Position numbers and translations under genes: made by a program | In this document: in pieces, positions 42,662 to 53,173 of the stretch | Layout: every line of letters starts with the position of its first letter | Position numbering within the stretch: the first letter of the stretch is position 1 | DNA from: Cladorrhinum sp. PSN259 | Lineage: Eukaryota; Ascomycota; Sordariomycetes; Sordariales; Podosporaceae | Direction: 5' to 3' | DNA: 64,000 nucleotides | Assembly (NCBI GenBank): GCA_033725935.1 | Contig: MU867136.1 | Coordinates: forward strand, 59,692 to 123,691 | Notes under the pieces: generated by a model | What the model saw: only the letters and a program-made list of their open reading frames with translations | Told to the model about the DNA's origin: nothing | The model's database searches: none

Positions 42662-45600
42662 CGAAAACTTAATAATGGTGCCTGGAGATCCTGCAACGTA
42701 CGACACCTAAACGCCAAACTCTCTGCTAGTCTAACAGCCTTCCCACCTGCCCTCTGTGTGCGTTCGTCTGCTTTCCAACTGGCAGAATCGGATGAGATGC
42801 TCCAACTAGCACTGGCACTGGCAGGAGTCTTTTGATAATTATTCAAGCCACAGCCTGGCAGCTGGCACCCCTTGCTTCCAGCCCCAGTGAGAGCCACACG
42901 ATGGCGGGGTATCTGCAGCGGTCCGTGTGTCACGGGCTCACACAAAGCTTGACCCCTACCAGTCAATTGGAACCTGGAAGTGAGGGGCAGTGGTTCGGAT
43001 TAAACCACCATCCTCTCACCTTCTCAAACAGCGGCCAGCCCGAGGTTGTAGTTCATGGAGTCATGGAGCTATCATGATGGAATTGAATTGACTCGCCTCG
43101 GCGTCCACTCACTCTTTATCCTCAATTCTCAACCTTTGGGTCGCCAAGGTCGCTAATCAGCTCCTCGGTCTGAATTGACCCAGATCGCGAAGTCGGAACT
43201 GTCGCAGCTGAACAGGGGTGATTGGGCAGGTCCTAACAGTGAGGGGCAGGAAAAAAAAAAAAAAGGAAAGCTGCCCAGCGGTCAGCGCGGGGCAGCCAGG
43301 CAAGCACCTCTGCAGCTCCTGCAGCGATGTCTGTGTGAAAGCTCCGCTTCTGTCCCACTTAGACCAACCAAGGTGCATACAGAGCTTAAAACGAGCGGAA
43401 GGGATTCACAAGAGTGAATGGTCGGATGAGCGACCTGATAGGTATCCTCAACCGAATGGGCAAACCTGCACAGTACTTGTAATTGACATCAAGATACCAT
43501 CCGACAAAGTTGTCTACTACCAAAAAGGGCAAGGCCCCTCCGTATCACTAACACGATAAGATGCATTGTTGTCGACCAATGGCCCGCTGCGATGTCGGCG
43601 AAGGGAAATGGAAAGTGCTGTGAGTGCGCAAAGCTCCAACAGGTTCAAGCGGTACCAAGATAGCCAGCATTGTGGGTTACCTCCCGACAATGGATCCAGT
43701 GTATACTATTATGACCGGATAGGAGGCAGACGGACAGGGCCCAAACAGCTCTCCATGATACCGGGACTTCTTCCGCAACAAGGTTGATCCCGACATCGCA
43801 GCCCAAGCAGCCTCAGAAAAGATGACGAACCTTCGATGAACAAATGACCAAGACTCAGCGCTGGCCCACAGTGATTGTCTTGTTAAAGAGTGGCAGGGTT
43901 GAGGATAGGTAGTCGACGAACGAGCTAGAAACAGTCTATAATTAGGCAAATAGAAACGGAACCGGGCAAATACACTGCAGTCATCGAGGATTTGCCTTTG
44001 TGAGACGTCATCTGGGTCCCTGTCTTGTGGATAGAGCTTGGTTGCAAGTTGGCCTGCCGCTGGCAATCTGCTTCCAGGAATATGTTGGGAAAGAGCCGGT
44101 GAAGCAGGTCAAACGCATCATGGGATCGATGACTTGCCATCTCGGACGTCCTGCAGTCCACCCGTGTCTTGTCTCGTTTCCATTGTTGCTGCTCAAAGTC
44201 CCATGACCTGCATTGTGTTTTTAATTACGGAATGTATACTGTCACTCCCAACCTTGGCCCCGAAGGGATGAAATGCTCACCGGTGGGTGAGTGTGGTGAT
44301 GTATACCTCTTGGGGTCCTCACCTTCAGCCGGCGAGCCTGCCTCTTGAACTGCATCTTCGTGGGGTTGGTGTCATGCTCTATTCGCATGACGCTATGCCA
44401 AAAGGGCATGATCATCATGCTTTTCATCAGAGTTGAAAATGGCAAAAATTTGGTTCTCAGTTGCCAAGGGTTCCCAAGGGGGCTGCAAGACGTACCGATG
44501 CCTGCCTGCCTGCAGCATGCAAGAGGCGAAGAAGAAAAAGAAGAACGGATCGGGAACACTTTGTGAGAAGTCAATGTCCGCTCCCGAGAGGCACAATGCT
44601 TTCCCGAACATCAACTGCCCATTGAATGCCCCTGGTAGAAACGTTGCCCCAGTAAACGACAGTCTTCGGCCTTCCTGTGCTTCTCTGTCATTCGTTTCCT
44701 CTTGCCAGGGAGACAGAGAAACAGTCAATTTGCAGCAAGTGTGCGTCTAATGCGCTTCAATGGTTTAGGAAGCGTAAAACGCGTGTAGGATGTTAGTCGT
44801 GACTGGTTCGTGAATCTGCAAAGAATGGTTGGGTTGGCAGCCGCTCCGTCGACGTTTTCTTGCCGAAAAGATCCTTGGAAAAATTGAGCGGTGAAGAGCC
44901 AAGAGTGTTTGTGACAGTTCCAGGATGCGGCGGTACCTGAGGCTACGACGGGCACGAGTACCGTTCCATGGACCGGAAGTCTGTGGGAGATGCGAAGCTA
45001 TTCCCACATCCTGTCACCTAGGCTGCCACACCCAACTCAGAATAACACAGCACCCGCGCACCTGCATTCACACCCCTCACCCCTCCCCCCCCTTTTACGT
45101 TTGCAGAAACCCGCACGGGATGCAAGCCCTCGCATGCAGGTTGAATTCCCAGGTGGGGAGTGTGGGAGTCCCAAAAAGCTCGCTGTGTAGTATTCTCCAC
45201 GGAAGTGCGCATTAACAAGCTCAAACAAGAGACTGTCTGCCCCTTCCCGATGCTTCTGCTGGTTTCCAAACCAATCTGCTGGAACAATGGCTTCATCATG
45301 ACAGCGAAAGCAGATTCGACGATCGTGAAAAAGACTTGTCGATATTTACCCCTCCTGCCGAGAACCACCCCGGAAGCTAAGCCGGGCGGGGGAACGACTG
45401 ACCAGGGCCCACCGTGTCCAATTTCCCGGAGTTTGGGGCCGGTGGGGATCGAAACACCGGTGAGAGGGGCTGTAAAACAAGGCACGTCACGAGGGCAGCG
45501 AGGATCTGCCGCTATCGTGGCGTCCGAGCTTTTCGTTGCAAGGGCGGCGGACCCAGGTAGCCAAGAGTGACTGATGTGTGTGGGAATCCCATTTCGCTCT

Positions 45601-46018
45601 CGTTGGGAAAGGCCCAGATTGGAGCCCATATGACTGATGAGGATCTGACATATTTCTGTGACTCAAGGCCCGAAACTTTGAATTAGCACGAATCACTGTG
45701 TTGCTGGGACAGAAGGCGTTGAGGTTTTCGATAGAAGGAGAAGAAGCCTGTTTGTTGAATTTGGTTGGAGAATACTTGGTCGGCTTAAGGTGTGCAATGA
45801 TGTAAGCCAGGGGTGTCCTGTTGCCCCTGGGTGTGCGGGTTGCGGGGGATGCAACAGGCGTTGCTCTCGGGGTTCGATGAGCAAACTGCTGAGGGAAACT
45901 CAACGGTGAGCACCTCAGCGGCACTTTGAGCCCGATCCTATCGATCACACTGTTTTGTATCACTTGGACACGCGAGGTCGGCAAAATTGGCCAACAGCAA
46001 CGGGCGGGAGAATCTGTC

Positions 46019-46066
46019 GCTCATTGCAAGCATTGCTCATTGCAAGCATTGCTCATTGCAAGCATT
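46019..46066. repeat. Tandem repeat, 16-nt unit x3
   Basis: Three exact copies of GCTCATTGCAAGCATT, followed by GCAACC. Each unit contains ATTGCAAG, built around the palindromic core TTGCAA, so the array offers three regularly spaced potential protein-binding sites. Confidence 0.9.
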
Positions 46067-46302
46067 GCAACCTCGTTTTTTTTTGTCGATGCCCAATTGC
46101 TGTGCTGTTTGATCGAGATACTACAGAGTGTTAGCGAGAACACAAAAGGTCCAGAATCTTGCCCCCCATTTTCCCGATTTTTCTCCACGCCCCTAGTCAC
46201 CGGCCGGCGTCTGTAGGTGTCGCTCGGCGAGCTTCACCCCCATCTTTAGCTGGAGCCGGAAAAGGCGGCCCCCACGCCTCCGCCGAAGCCGACGAACATT
46301 TA

Positions 46303-46320
46303 GGTACCTGATCAGGTACC
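46303..46320. other. Perfect 18-bp palindrome
   Basis: GGTACCTGATCAGGTACC equals its own reverse complement. It lies in the non-coding region about 2 kb upstream of the gluconokinase start. It could be a binding site for a dimeric regulator or a hairpin; nothing else supports either. Confidence 0.8.
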
Positions 46321-47941
46321 CCGCCGGTCACTCTCGGCTCGCCCTGTTCGCCCCTGGTTGAAGCAGCCTGCTTGTTGCGATCGTTTCTTCCATCAAGCTT
46401 CCTTCCCTTCTACCGCTGCCCGCTTGGATCCACTCTTTCCTGTTGCAACTGTTTTCATCCAGATGAAAGAAGAAGTCCGCTCTTCTCCTCCATGAGCTTT
46501 GTGTTTCCGCCCTTGAGTAGTATAGTGTACGTTTTCCGCGCTGGCATGCCCGCACCCGCATCCGTCCCATACCCACGCTGCGAGCTAGCGAAATTCTGGT
46601 GAAATTCCTGGGCGGAGATTTTATGGATGGCGTCAGCATGGTTCAGGCCCCGTGATGGCAGAAGGTACCGGCAGATGTCAGTGGGATTCACCCTCATTTC
46701 CGCTTTCCAGCCCCACGGCAGCCGAGTGCTTCAGCACTGTCTCTCAGTGTTGGGATGCCTGTAATGTGTAATCTGTATCACGGATTTCAAAGAGGTCAGG
46801 TGGTCAATGATGGCCACTTTCGAGACAGGCTCTCATTTCACTTAATGCGATTTTCAATTTGCATTGTTGATGAGCCAGGTTGCCCATGTTGCGCCAGACC
46901 AGAGCTAAAATGTTCCATTTCTTCGTATCTGCACCAAATAGCACTCGAAGGTATCCGACCCTAGGGCAGCACCGCTGGCGCAGTGTTCTGATGGCTTTTT
47001 TTTTCTTTGCGCGAGTTTCGAGTTTCTCAGGTTTTTTTCACACCTGCCCGTTTGTAAATGCTCCTGCCTCTTACGCGGATCATGTCACAGTCCTGGCAGG
47101 CAGGCTTGCAGGCCTGGCAGCCACAGCCTGGCCATTAGATGTTCCGAACAAGGTTTCGTGCTAACACCCAACCATCTCTACCTTTTTTTTCTGGCAACCC
47201 AAAACCGTTTCATACCTACCTCTCGTCCAGGTTGCCCAACTTTCAACCTGGAAGTGCTTTCTTCACTAATTCATAATTGCACATTCCGATACAAGGTACT
47301 AGGTAGAGTGGAATTCAGTGCAGTGCCTGATATTATTAGTACGAGCTCTTTTTAATTAACCAACTTCGAACTCAAGTGCTCCTTCGAGTCAGCCACATTC
47401 TTTATTTTCTGGGATGTACTTTTTCCCTTCTCCACAGCACCCCAATCTCATCCCACGCTTTTGATCTCCAGGAAAAGCTTCCCCTGGCCTTCCAGGCAAG
47501 GTACTTGCACTTCACTTGTGGATACTTGCCGCATACCTCACGCTACTCTTTCACGGCACACGCCCTCCCTGTCCTCGGTGGATTCGGCCTGTCATGGTTT
47601 TGGGCCGAATTTGGCTCTGTCCAAGTCTGTAAGCCAATCAGGTGCGAGATGGAGCATGTTCGCGGTACCCAGGTACAGCAGGTGGGCGCAGTACCTGAAG
47701 GTCACCCGCCAGTCTTCGAGGTTCCAAGTTCCATCATCCATGGCTTCATGGATGGATTGCTGTTGCCGCTCCAGACCTGCCTGGCCGGGATGGATGAGGT
47801 TCCCGCATTTTCTCCCCCCTCCCCCCAGGCACTTCGCTCACCAGAACTCACTGGAATCCCAAGTAACCCAGCCCTCTGCCGGGGCCTGTGGAGGAAACTT
47901 TTAGGTCATCACTGCCAGGTATTACCTGCTAAAAGCTTCAG

Positions 47942-47950
47942 CTATATAAG
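47942..47950 (+). promoter_or_regulatory. Candidate TATA box for gluconokinase
   Basis: CTATATAAG lies about 440 nt before the gluconokinase ATG and is followed by a CT-rich leader. A long spliced or unspliced 5' UTR would be needed. Confidence 0.4.
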
Positions 47951-48385
47951 TGCCCCACGGACCGCCATCGACTGAGGTGACCCTTTCCCTGCCCCATTCG
48001 CTCGTGTTTGTTTTAACTCTTGAACGATTGACTTTCCGGTTTTTGCCACAAGACAGTTCTCGGTCAAGACTTTATTGTTTTCATTGTTTTCAATGGGCCG
48101 TGGTGTCCAGTCATCCGTTGTGGTTCAGATTTCTTTGCAGTTCGATCAGCAGACCAGCAGGTAGCGCGTGCCCCCATTCGCAGCAGTCGTCACTTATACC
48201 TCTTCCACTGCTGTTTTCGTCCCAATACCCTCGCCGTGGACATCATCGTCACTACAAAAATTTGCAAGCCAGCCTGCCACAACATGCAATAGTTGCTCCC
48301 GTCTTCTATAACTCGCCAATTCTACTTTCTACACACATATATCCATTTGCAGATCTCAAGAGAAACACACACACATCACATCAAA

Positions 48386-49190
48386 ATGCTCTCATACGAT
48401 AAGCCCGTCTCCATGAAGACTCAGACCCCGACTTCGGCGGCTACCATGTCCAACGGCCACCAAAGCATCCCCCCTTCTCCCAAGGTTGTGCGACTACCCA
48501 CGCCTGCTCTATCCAATGGCGTCCACACCAACGGCGCCATATCCGCCAATGGCTCGAACCCAAAGCACGAGCGCCACATCTGGCTCGTGACAGGTCCGGC
48601 GGGCTGTGGTAAGAGCACAGTAGCAAAGTATCTGGCAACTGTGCTGGACTTGCCCTACATTGAAGGCGATGAGGTGAGTTGCAGCGGTCCCGCTTTTTGT
48701 ACTGCGACGCAAACCTTGTATACTGACAACATGTTCCCAGTACCACCCACAAGCGAACATCGACAAAATGAGCGCCGGTATTCCCCTGACGGATGCTGAC
48801 AGATGGGACTGGTTGGTGGCTCTTCGGCAAGCCTCTCTCAATGAGCTCAACAATGGCAAGGACGGCGTCGTCCTGACGTGCTCTGCACTTAAGCGCAAGT
48901 ATCGCGATGTTATCCGAGTAGCACCGTACTTCATGCCTAGACTCCATCTCCACTTCATCTACCTCGACGCCTCAGAAGAGCTTATCTTGAAGCGAGTCCT
49001 CGCACGCAAAAACCACTACATGGGCGCCAACATGGTTCACAGCCAGTTCGAAGTCTTGGAGCGGCCAACAGCAGAGGAGATAGATGTTCTCGCCATCGAT
49101 GTGGACCGTCCTTTAGAGGAAGTCATGGGCGACGCCCTCGACAAAGTCTTGAACACCATGGACAAGATTCAAACCGAGACCCAGCAATGA
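48386..49190 (+). CDS. Gluconokinase
   Basis: The enzyme phosphorylates D-gluconate to 6-phosphogluconate, which enters the pentose phosphate pathway. Exons 48386-48673 and 48741-49190 give 245 residues. The P-loop GPAGCGKST is at about 70-78 (Lys76), followed by LPYIEGDE and, across the intron, YHPQANIDKMSAGIPLTDADRWDWL, the gluconate kinase signature. CSALKRKYRD and the adenylate-binding LARKNHYM segments also fit. The intron has a GTGAGT donor and CCCAG acceptor and falls exactly between GDE and YHP. The first 60 residues are Ser/Thr/Asn/Pro-rich and not part of the kinase fold; in-frame Met codons at positions 10 and 21 could also serve as starts. It is the only recognisable gene in about 10 kb. 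Confidence 0.93.
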
Positions 49191-49690
49191 CGTGCATGAC
49201 GGAAGGGTAGAGTGATGCACGGAGCTGCATGGCGCTAATCTGCCGCCAGGGGGTCCGGTTGGGTCAGTCCCACCGCCATTGCATTTTTGGTACCAAGGTG
49301 TTAGGTATCAAGCGATCATTTACTCTTTTTCTTTTCATATTCACTTTCGTTTCGGGATATCCTAAGGCGTACTTTAGGATTGGGGAAATAATGGGAACCT
49401 CGAAGATGCCGGCTACCCCGCGTACGTTGGATCACATCATCTTCATCTTGCATTGGACGAAGCAGGTCGTGCAGCCCTGTCCTTTGTCACTGGCGTTAAA
49501 AAAATGGGATTCGGTTCATTAAGCAAACATAGCAAAAGGTTAATGGGATGATGGCAGTGAAGCCATGGCGCCCAAGCAAATGAAATATATTGTTCTTTGG
49601 TGCTGTTTTTGAAGTCATACTGCAATCCTCTCTGATATTTTGCTGTTCTGAATGCTTGGATGGGAGTTCCTCCCACATTCTTTGTGAGGT

Positions 49691-49742
<52 letters not shown>

Positions 49743-49768
49743 CGGGGGGGGGGGGGGGGGCGGGGGGG
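49691..49768 (+). repeat. Poly(G) block, 78 nt with two C interruptions
   Basis: Almost pure G with C at 49743 and 49761, ending at the assembly gap. It begins 501 nt after the gluconokinase stop, in that gene's sense orientation. The true length is unknown because assembly failed here. Confidence 0.85.
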
Positions 49769-49769
49769 C

Positions 49770-49779
49770 NNNNNNNNNN
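49770..49779. other. Assembly gap (10 N)
   Basis: Ten N flanked on the left by the poly(G) block and on the right by T-rich low-complexity sequence. The gap size is probably a placeholder. Confidence 0.98.
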
Positions 49780-49874
49780 TTTTGTGGTTTTTTTTTAATC
49801 ATAAATCAAAACTCAATTTTTATTTTGTTTTTTTTTTTGGTGGTTTGGGGGTCCCCCCAAATTTATTTTTTCGG

Positions 49875-49894
49875 CCCCCCCCCCCCCCCCCCCC
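49875..49894. repeat. Poly(C) tract, 20 nt
   Basis: Twenty C in a row, about 95 nt right of the assembly gap, inside sequence of T, A, G and C homopolymers that may contain errors. Confidence 0.85.
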
Positions 49895-51632
49895 ACCACT
49901 GACATCACGGCCCCACATTCTGACCTTCATGACGCTCTCAATCACATCTTCAAAGAACTTGAAGATCATCCAACAGAGTGACCGGAGTTGCGCAAACGGT
50001 TGAAACACGGGCTAACATTTACTGAGATTACTTGAATTGAATTAGAACGCTTCATTAGAATTTTCGCTCGTCGCAGTGGTGGATATTAGCAAAGTAAACA
50101 CATGCCCCTTCTTTGCTCTCAGCAACCGTTGCCTAGGAGCACTGGGCAATCGTTCACACCTTTTGTTTGGATAAGCATCCAGACCCCTATTCCAGGTCTC
50201 AAGACGCCGAGAATGCCCAACCCACCTCGCCACAATCTGTACAATAAGGAGTCGCGTTTCCGAGCCGTCGTCAATAAACCGTTTACGATCTGCCGTTGCC
50301 AATGAACTTATTACTCACATTGCATTTGCATAAATGCAAAGCAGAAACAATGCCCCCGCCAGGGGCACAACCTCGCCAGTTATGGCAACCCAAAGATGCA
50401 GAGATACCGAATGACAGCCGAACGGCAAGCCCGGTAAAGAAGAAGGCAAATCAACTTCGATTTCCACTTTTTGTTGGACTGAAGAATGGTGTGAAGCAGG
50501 CTGACATGTCGATTACAGTAGATGCCTACTAGCTAAATGTCAAGTTTTGGGGATTTTAGCCTACGCAGCAAATCGGCGTGAATCTCGGTCTGTTCTATCT
50601 ACCTCACCTACCTGACTCTAATCAGGAGGACGGTTCAGCGAAAACGGCGGCCCAGAGACAGACTCATCATCTTTCGTTTCAAAAGTCCATCTTCGAACAC
50701 AGAAAACGACCAGACCGGTCTATCGGCCCAAATCCCACAGCCAGCCCCAATTTCCACCAATCAAACGTTGGGGGTTCTTCTCTTACACACAGATAAACAT
50801 CATTCTTCATTCTTCGCTCTTGTGATTCATCGATCGTTTGGCACCCAACCATTTCTCAAAAATATCTGATATATCGTTCTTGGCTTCACCTTGGCAAAAG
50901 GCCTGGGCACTTTGTTTTATCTTCCCATGAACCAGGACAGACAACGCGACAATCCCTTTTTGATAAGAGGGGTGTGTCCCTTTCTTCTCGGCGTGTGGGT
51001 GAGAGAATGTGGGATGGAGGGGGTGTGTGCGTGAATGCAGCGGAATATGTATGTATGTACATCCAACTACACGCCCCCGAACTCATTTCCCCCCAAGGAA
51101 AAAAAAGTTCATAAAGGGGGTGGTGGCAAGAACACCACACACACATACCACTTACTACATACATTATACTACCCTAAGGGATCTAAATACGCCTCCCAAT
51201 CAGCAAACATGATTCAGCTGTTCCCGTGTGAGTGGGAGTTGGAGAAGTCTGACTAGGAAGAGACGAGTGCGACGTCCGCCCAGACTCGAACGGAGTGAGC
51301 GAGTGATGATTTAACGAAAAGAAGAAGCACGCAATTGAACCGAAACTAGGAAGGTGGTTGGTTGGGTACCAAAAAGAAGAAGAAGAAAAAAAACTAACAA
51401 GAGGTCATGTATGTATGTACGCACATATGGACAGTACAACGTCGTAACCCCAGATGTACATGAACATATACATGCAACCTCGCTCATCATCAACCTCTTT
51501 TCTTTCCTTGGCTCATTCTCTGGGGAATTTTGATCCATCAAATTATCATCACAAACGCGCCTATGCGGCACACGTACATTGCCCAGTACAACTTTTCCCC
51601 AGAATTGTACTACAGTACATACTGATACACCA

Positions 51633-51656
51633 CAGCAGCAGCAGCAGCAGCAGCAG
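51633..51656. repeat. (CAG)8 trinucleotide repeat
   Basis: Eight exact CAG units, not inside any supported gene. Confidence 0.9.
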
Positions 51657-51999
51657 TGGCACACCAGGAGGCAAGGAAACTTGGCAAGGCGGACGAAACA
51701 ATCAATCACTTTCCCGCTTCAGTTAAACCCACTTTTCCGTTCAAAAAATTCGGCACGTCTTTCCGGCAATTAATGTAGATTGCGAATTGATGATGGATGG
51801 GCAAACGAGTTGAGCGGTGAATCGGTGAAGAGTGGGCTGTGCTGTGCTTGTATGTACATGTACTGTAGTAGGTGTGTGTGTGTGTGCCTTACTTCTCGTC
51901 ACCTGCATATTTAGTATTTCTCTGTAGAATCAAGTACGCAATGAAGAGACGGCAAAAGGGGAAAGTAGAAAAGTCGAAACGGAAGGAAATACAACCACG

Positions 52000-52024
52000 A
52001 AAAAAAAAAAAAAAAAAAAAAAAA
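52000..52024 (+). repeat. Poly(A) tract, 25 nt
   Basis: Twenty-five A, with a second run of 18 A at 52073-52090. No transposon body is attached to either. Confidence 0.9.
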
Positions 52025-52293
52025 GGAACTTGGAAGAAGAGAAAGGAAGGAAAGGATTTTTATTTCATCCAGAAAAAAAAAAAAAAAAAAGATCCGAACT
52101 TTCCACACCCCCCTCCAGCACAACGAAACGCTGCGGAAAAGGGGCAAGCAAGCAAGCAATGCACTGGATCACACACCATACGGCAACGCAACCGCACGGC
52201 AAACCTGGGAATCACGAACGAAAACAAACGAACGGCAACCGAGAAAAACACACGGGCGGCGGGATACCACTCTGCCATTCTTTACTACTCTCC

Positions 52294-52341
52294 CACTCTA
52301 ACACTCTACCACTCTACAACTCTACCACTCTACCACTCTAC
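52294..52341. repeat. Imperfect minisatellite, about 9-nt unit
   Basis: About five copies of a CACTCTACCA-like 9-10-nt unit with small substitutions, in non-coding sequence. Confidence 0.8.
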
Positions 52342-52990
52342 GACATATCCGCATTCTTTTCAATACTTCTCAAATCGCCGTTCCTTCCACACACTATCCT
52401 CTCATTACCGTGAACCAATGACCTTGCCTTGCATTATCTCTTCTACATCAGAAAAAAGTCCATGATCCGATCACTCGAAAGGTGGACAGGGCAAAAATGC
52501 GGTCTGTCGGTATGTATGTAACGGTATGGTGCAAATGCAACTTGAGATGCAAGTGCATAATGCAAGCGGCAAGAGCCCGTTTTATCGATTTTGAGATTTC
52601 GTCTGTATAACCAAGTTCATACTGTTCTATTTCTGTCTTCTTCTCACTCGACTATCTGCAACTGCACCTGTTCTCTATGTCTCTGTCTGTAGTATCTTCT
52701 GTATCTCTCTGTCCACCCCTTTTCCCGGCCCTGACAGCGAATCGAGGAAGATCCGGGCGCATCCATCCATCTACTCGTTCCATCTTTCATTCTCCTCCTA
52801 TGTACACGGCATCTGAAATCTGTAACCCCTCGGTCTCACGGCTTGTTCCCCCTCCTCTCCCGTCCCCCCACCGCTTAAGCTGTCATGTTCGCGAGAGTAA
52901 CACAAACCCGGGTCATTCGGGCAGATCATTTTCCTACTACCCTCTGTCTCGGCGGTTCTCCTTCTTTCTCGCATACCGCATCTCCACATT

Positions 52991-53045
52991 CTCTCTGCTC
53001 CCCCCTTTCCCCCTTTTTCCCCTTTCCCCCTTTTTCCCCTTTTCC
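52991..53045 (-). repeat. C/T tract on plus strand; canonical G-quadruplex pattern on minus strand
   Basis: Pure pyrimidine over most of its length. On the minus strand it reads as runs of four to six G separated by three to five A, repeated at least five times, which matches the classical quadruplex pattern. It starts about 130 nt downstream of the stop of the minus-strand BCKDH E2 gene. Confidence 0.8.
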
Positions 53046-53173
53046 GTCGCTTTCAATTCTGCTGATCTCCCGTCACACCAGCGAGGGAACATCACCAGTA
53101 CCTGTTCGCTGTTCCGTCCCTTCTGTAATTTTTCCCCTCTCCCACCGCTTCATATCGATATCAGACATCACAA

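Larger units (their letters stand above)
42662..48385. other. Gene-poor 5.7-kb region upstream of gluconokinase
   Basis: No open frame here has recognisable protein sequence, and frames on both strands overlap in conflicting ways (for example 45018-45629 and 45487-45984, both minus). The region carries a 16-nt tandem repeat, an 18-bp perfect palindrome, many GGTACCT/AGGTAC-like words between 46,300 and 47,700, and a TATA box about 440 bp before the gluconokinase start. It probably contains the DPP III promoter, a long gluconokinase promoter and possibly non-coding transcripts. Confidence 0.5.
49191..53173. other. Gene-poor 4-kb region with assembly gap
   Basis: The region lies between gluconokinase and the minus-strand BCKDH E2 gene. 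It contains a poly(G) block, ten N bases, a poly(C) block, poly(A) tracts, a CAG repeat, GT and CTCTACCA-type repeats and a G4-like pyrimidine/purine tract. No frame has recognisable protein sequence. Sequence quality around the gap is doubtful. Confidence 0.5.

Noticed and set aside
45368..45386. 5S rRNA A-box-like word CGGAAGCTAAGCCGGG
   Set aside because: The rest of the 5S sequence and its helices are absent on either side.
45018..45984. Overlapping minus-strand frames of 203 and 165 residues
   Set aside because: They overlap each other in different frames and neither shows family sequence or splice signals that join them sensibly.
47376..47975. 199-residue frame upstream of gluconokinase
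   Set aside because: No domain, no consistent composition, and it covers the TATA box and promoter-like sequence; frames in other phases overlap it.
51276..51300. Reverse-strand GTTCGAGTC resembling a tRNA T-arm
   Set aside because: The T stem does not pair and no D or anticodon arm lies upstream.
51311..51709. Minus-strand frame with poly-Cys run
   Set aside because: The Cys run is only the complement of the CAG repeat read out of frame; the rest has no protein-like pattern.
51999..52090. Poly(A) tracts as tails of a retroelement
   Set aside because: No element body, reverse transcriptase sequence or target-site duplication is adjacent.
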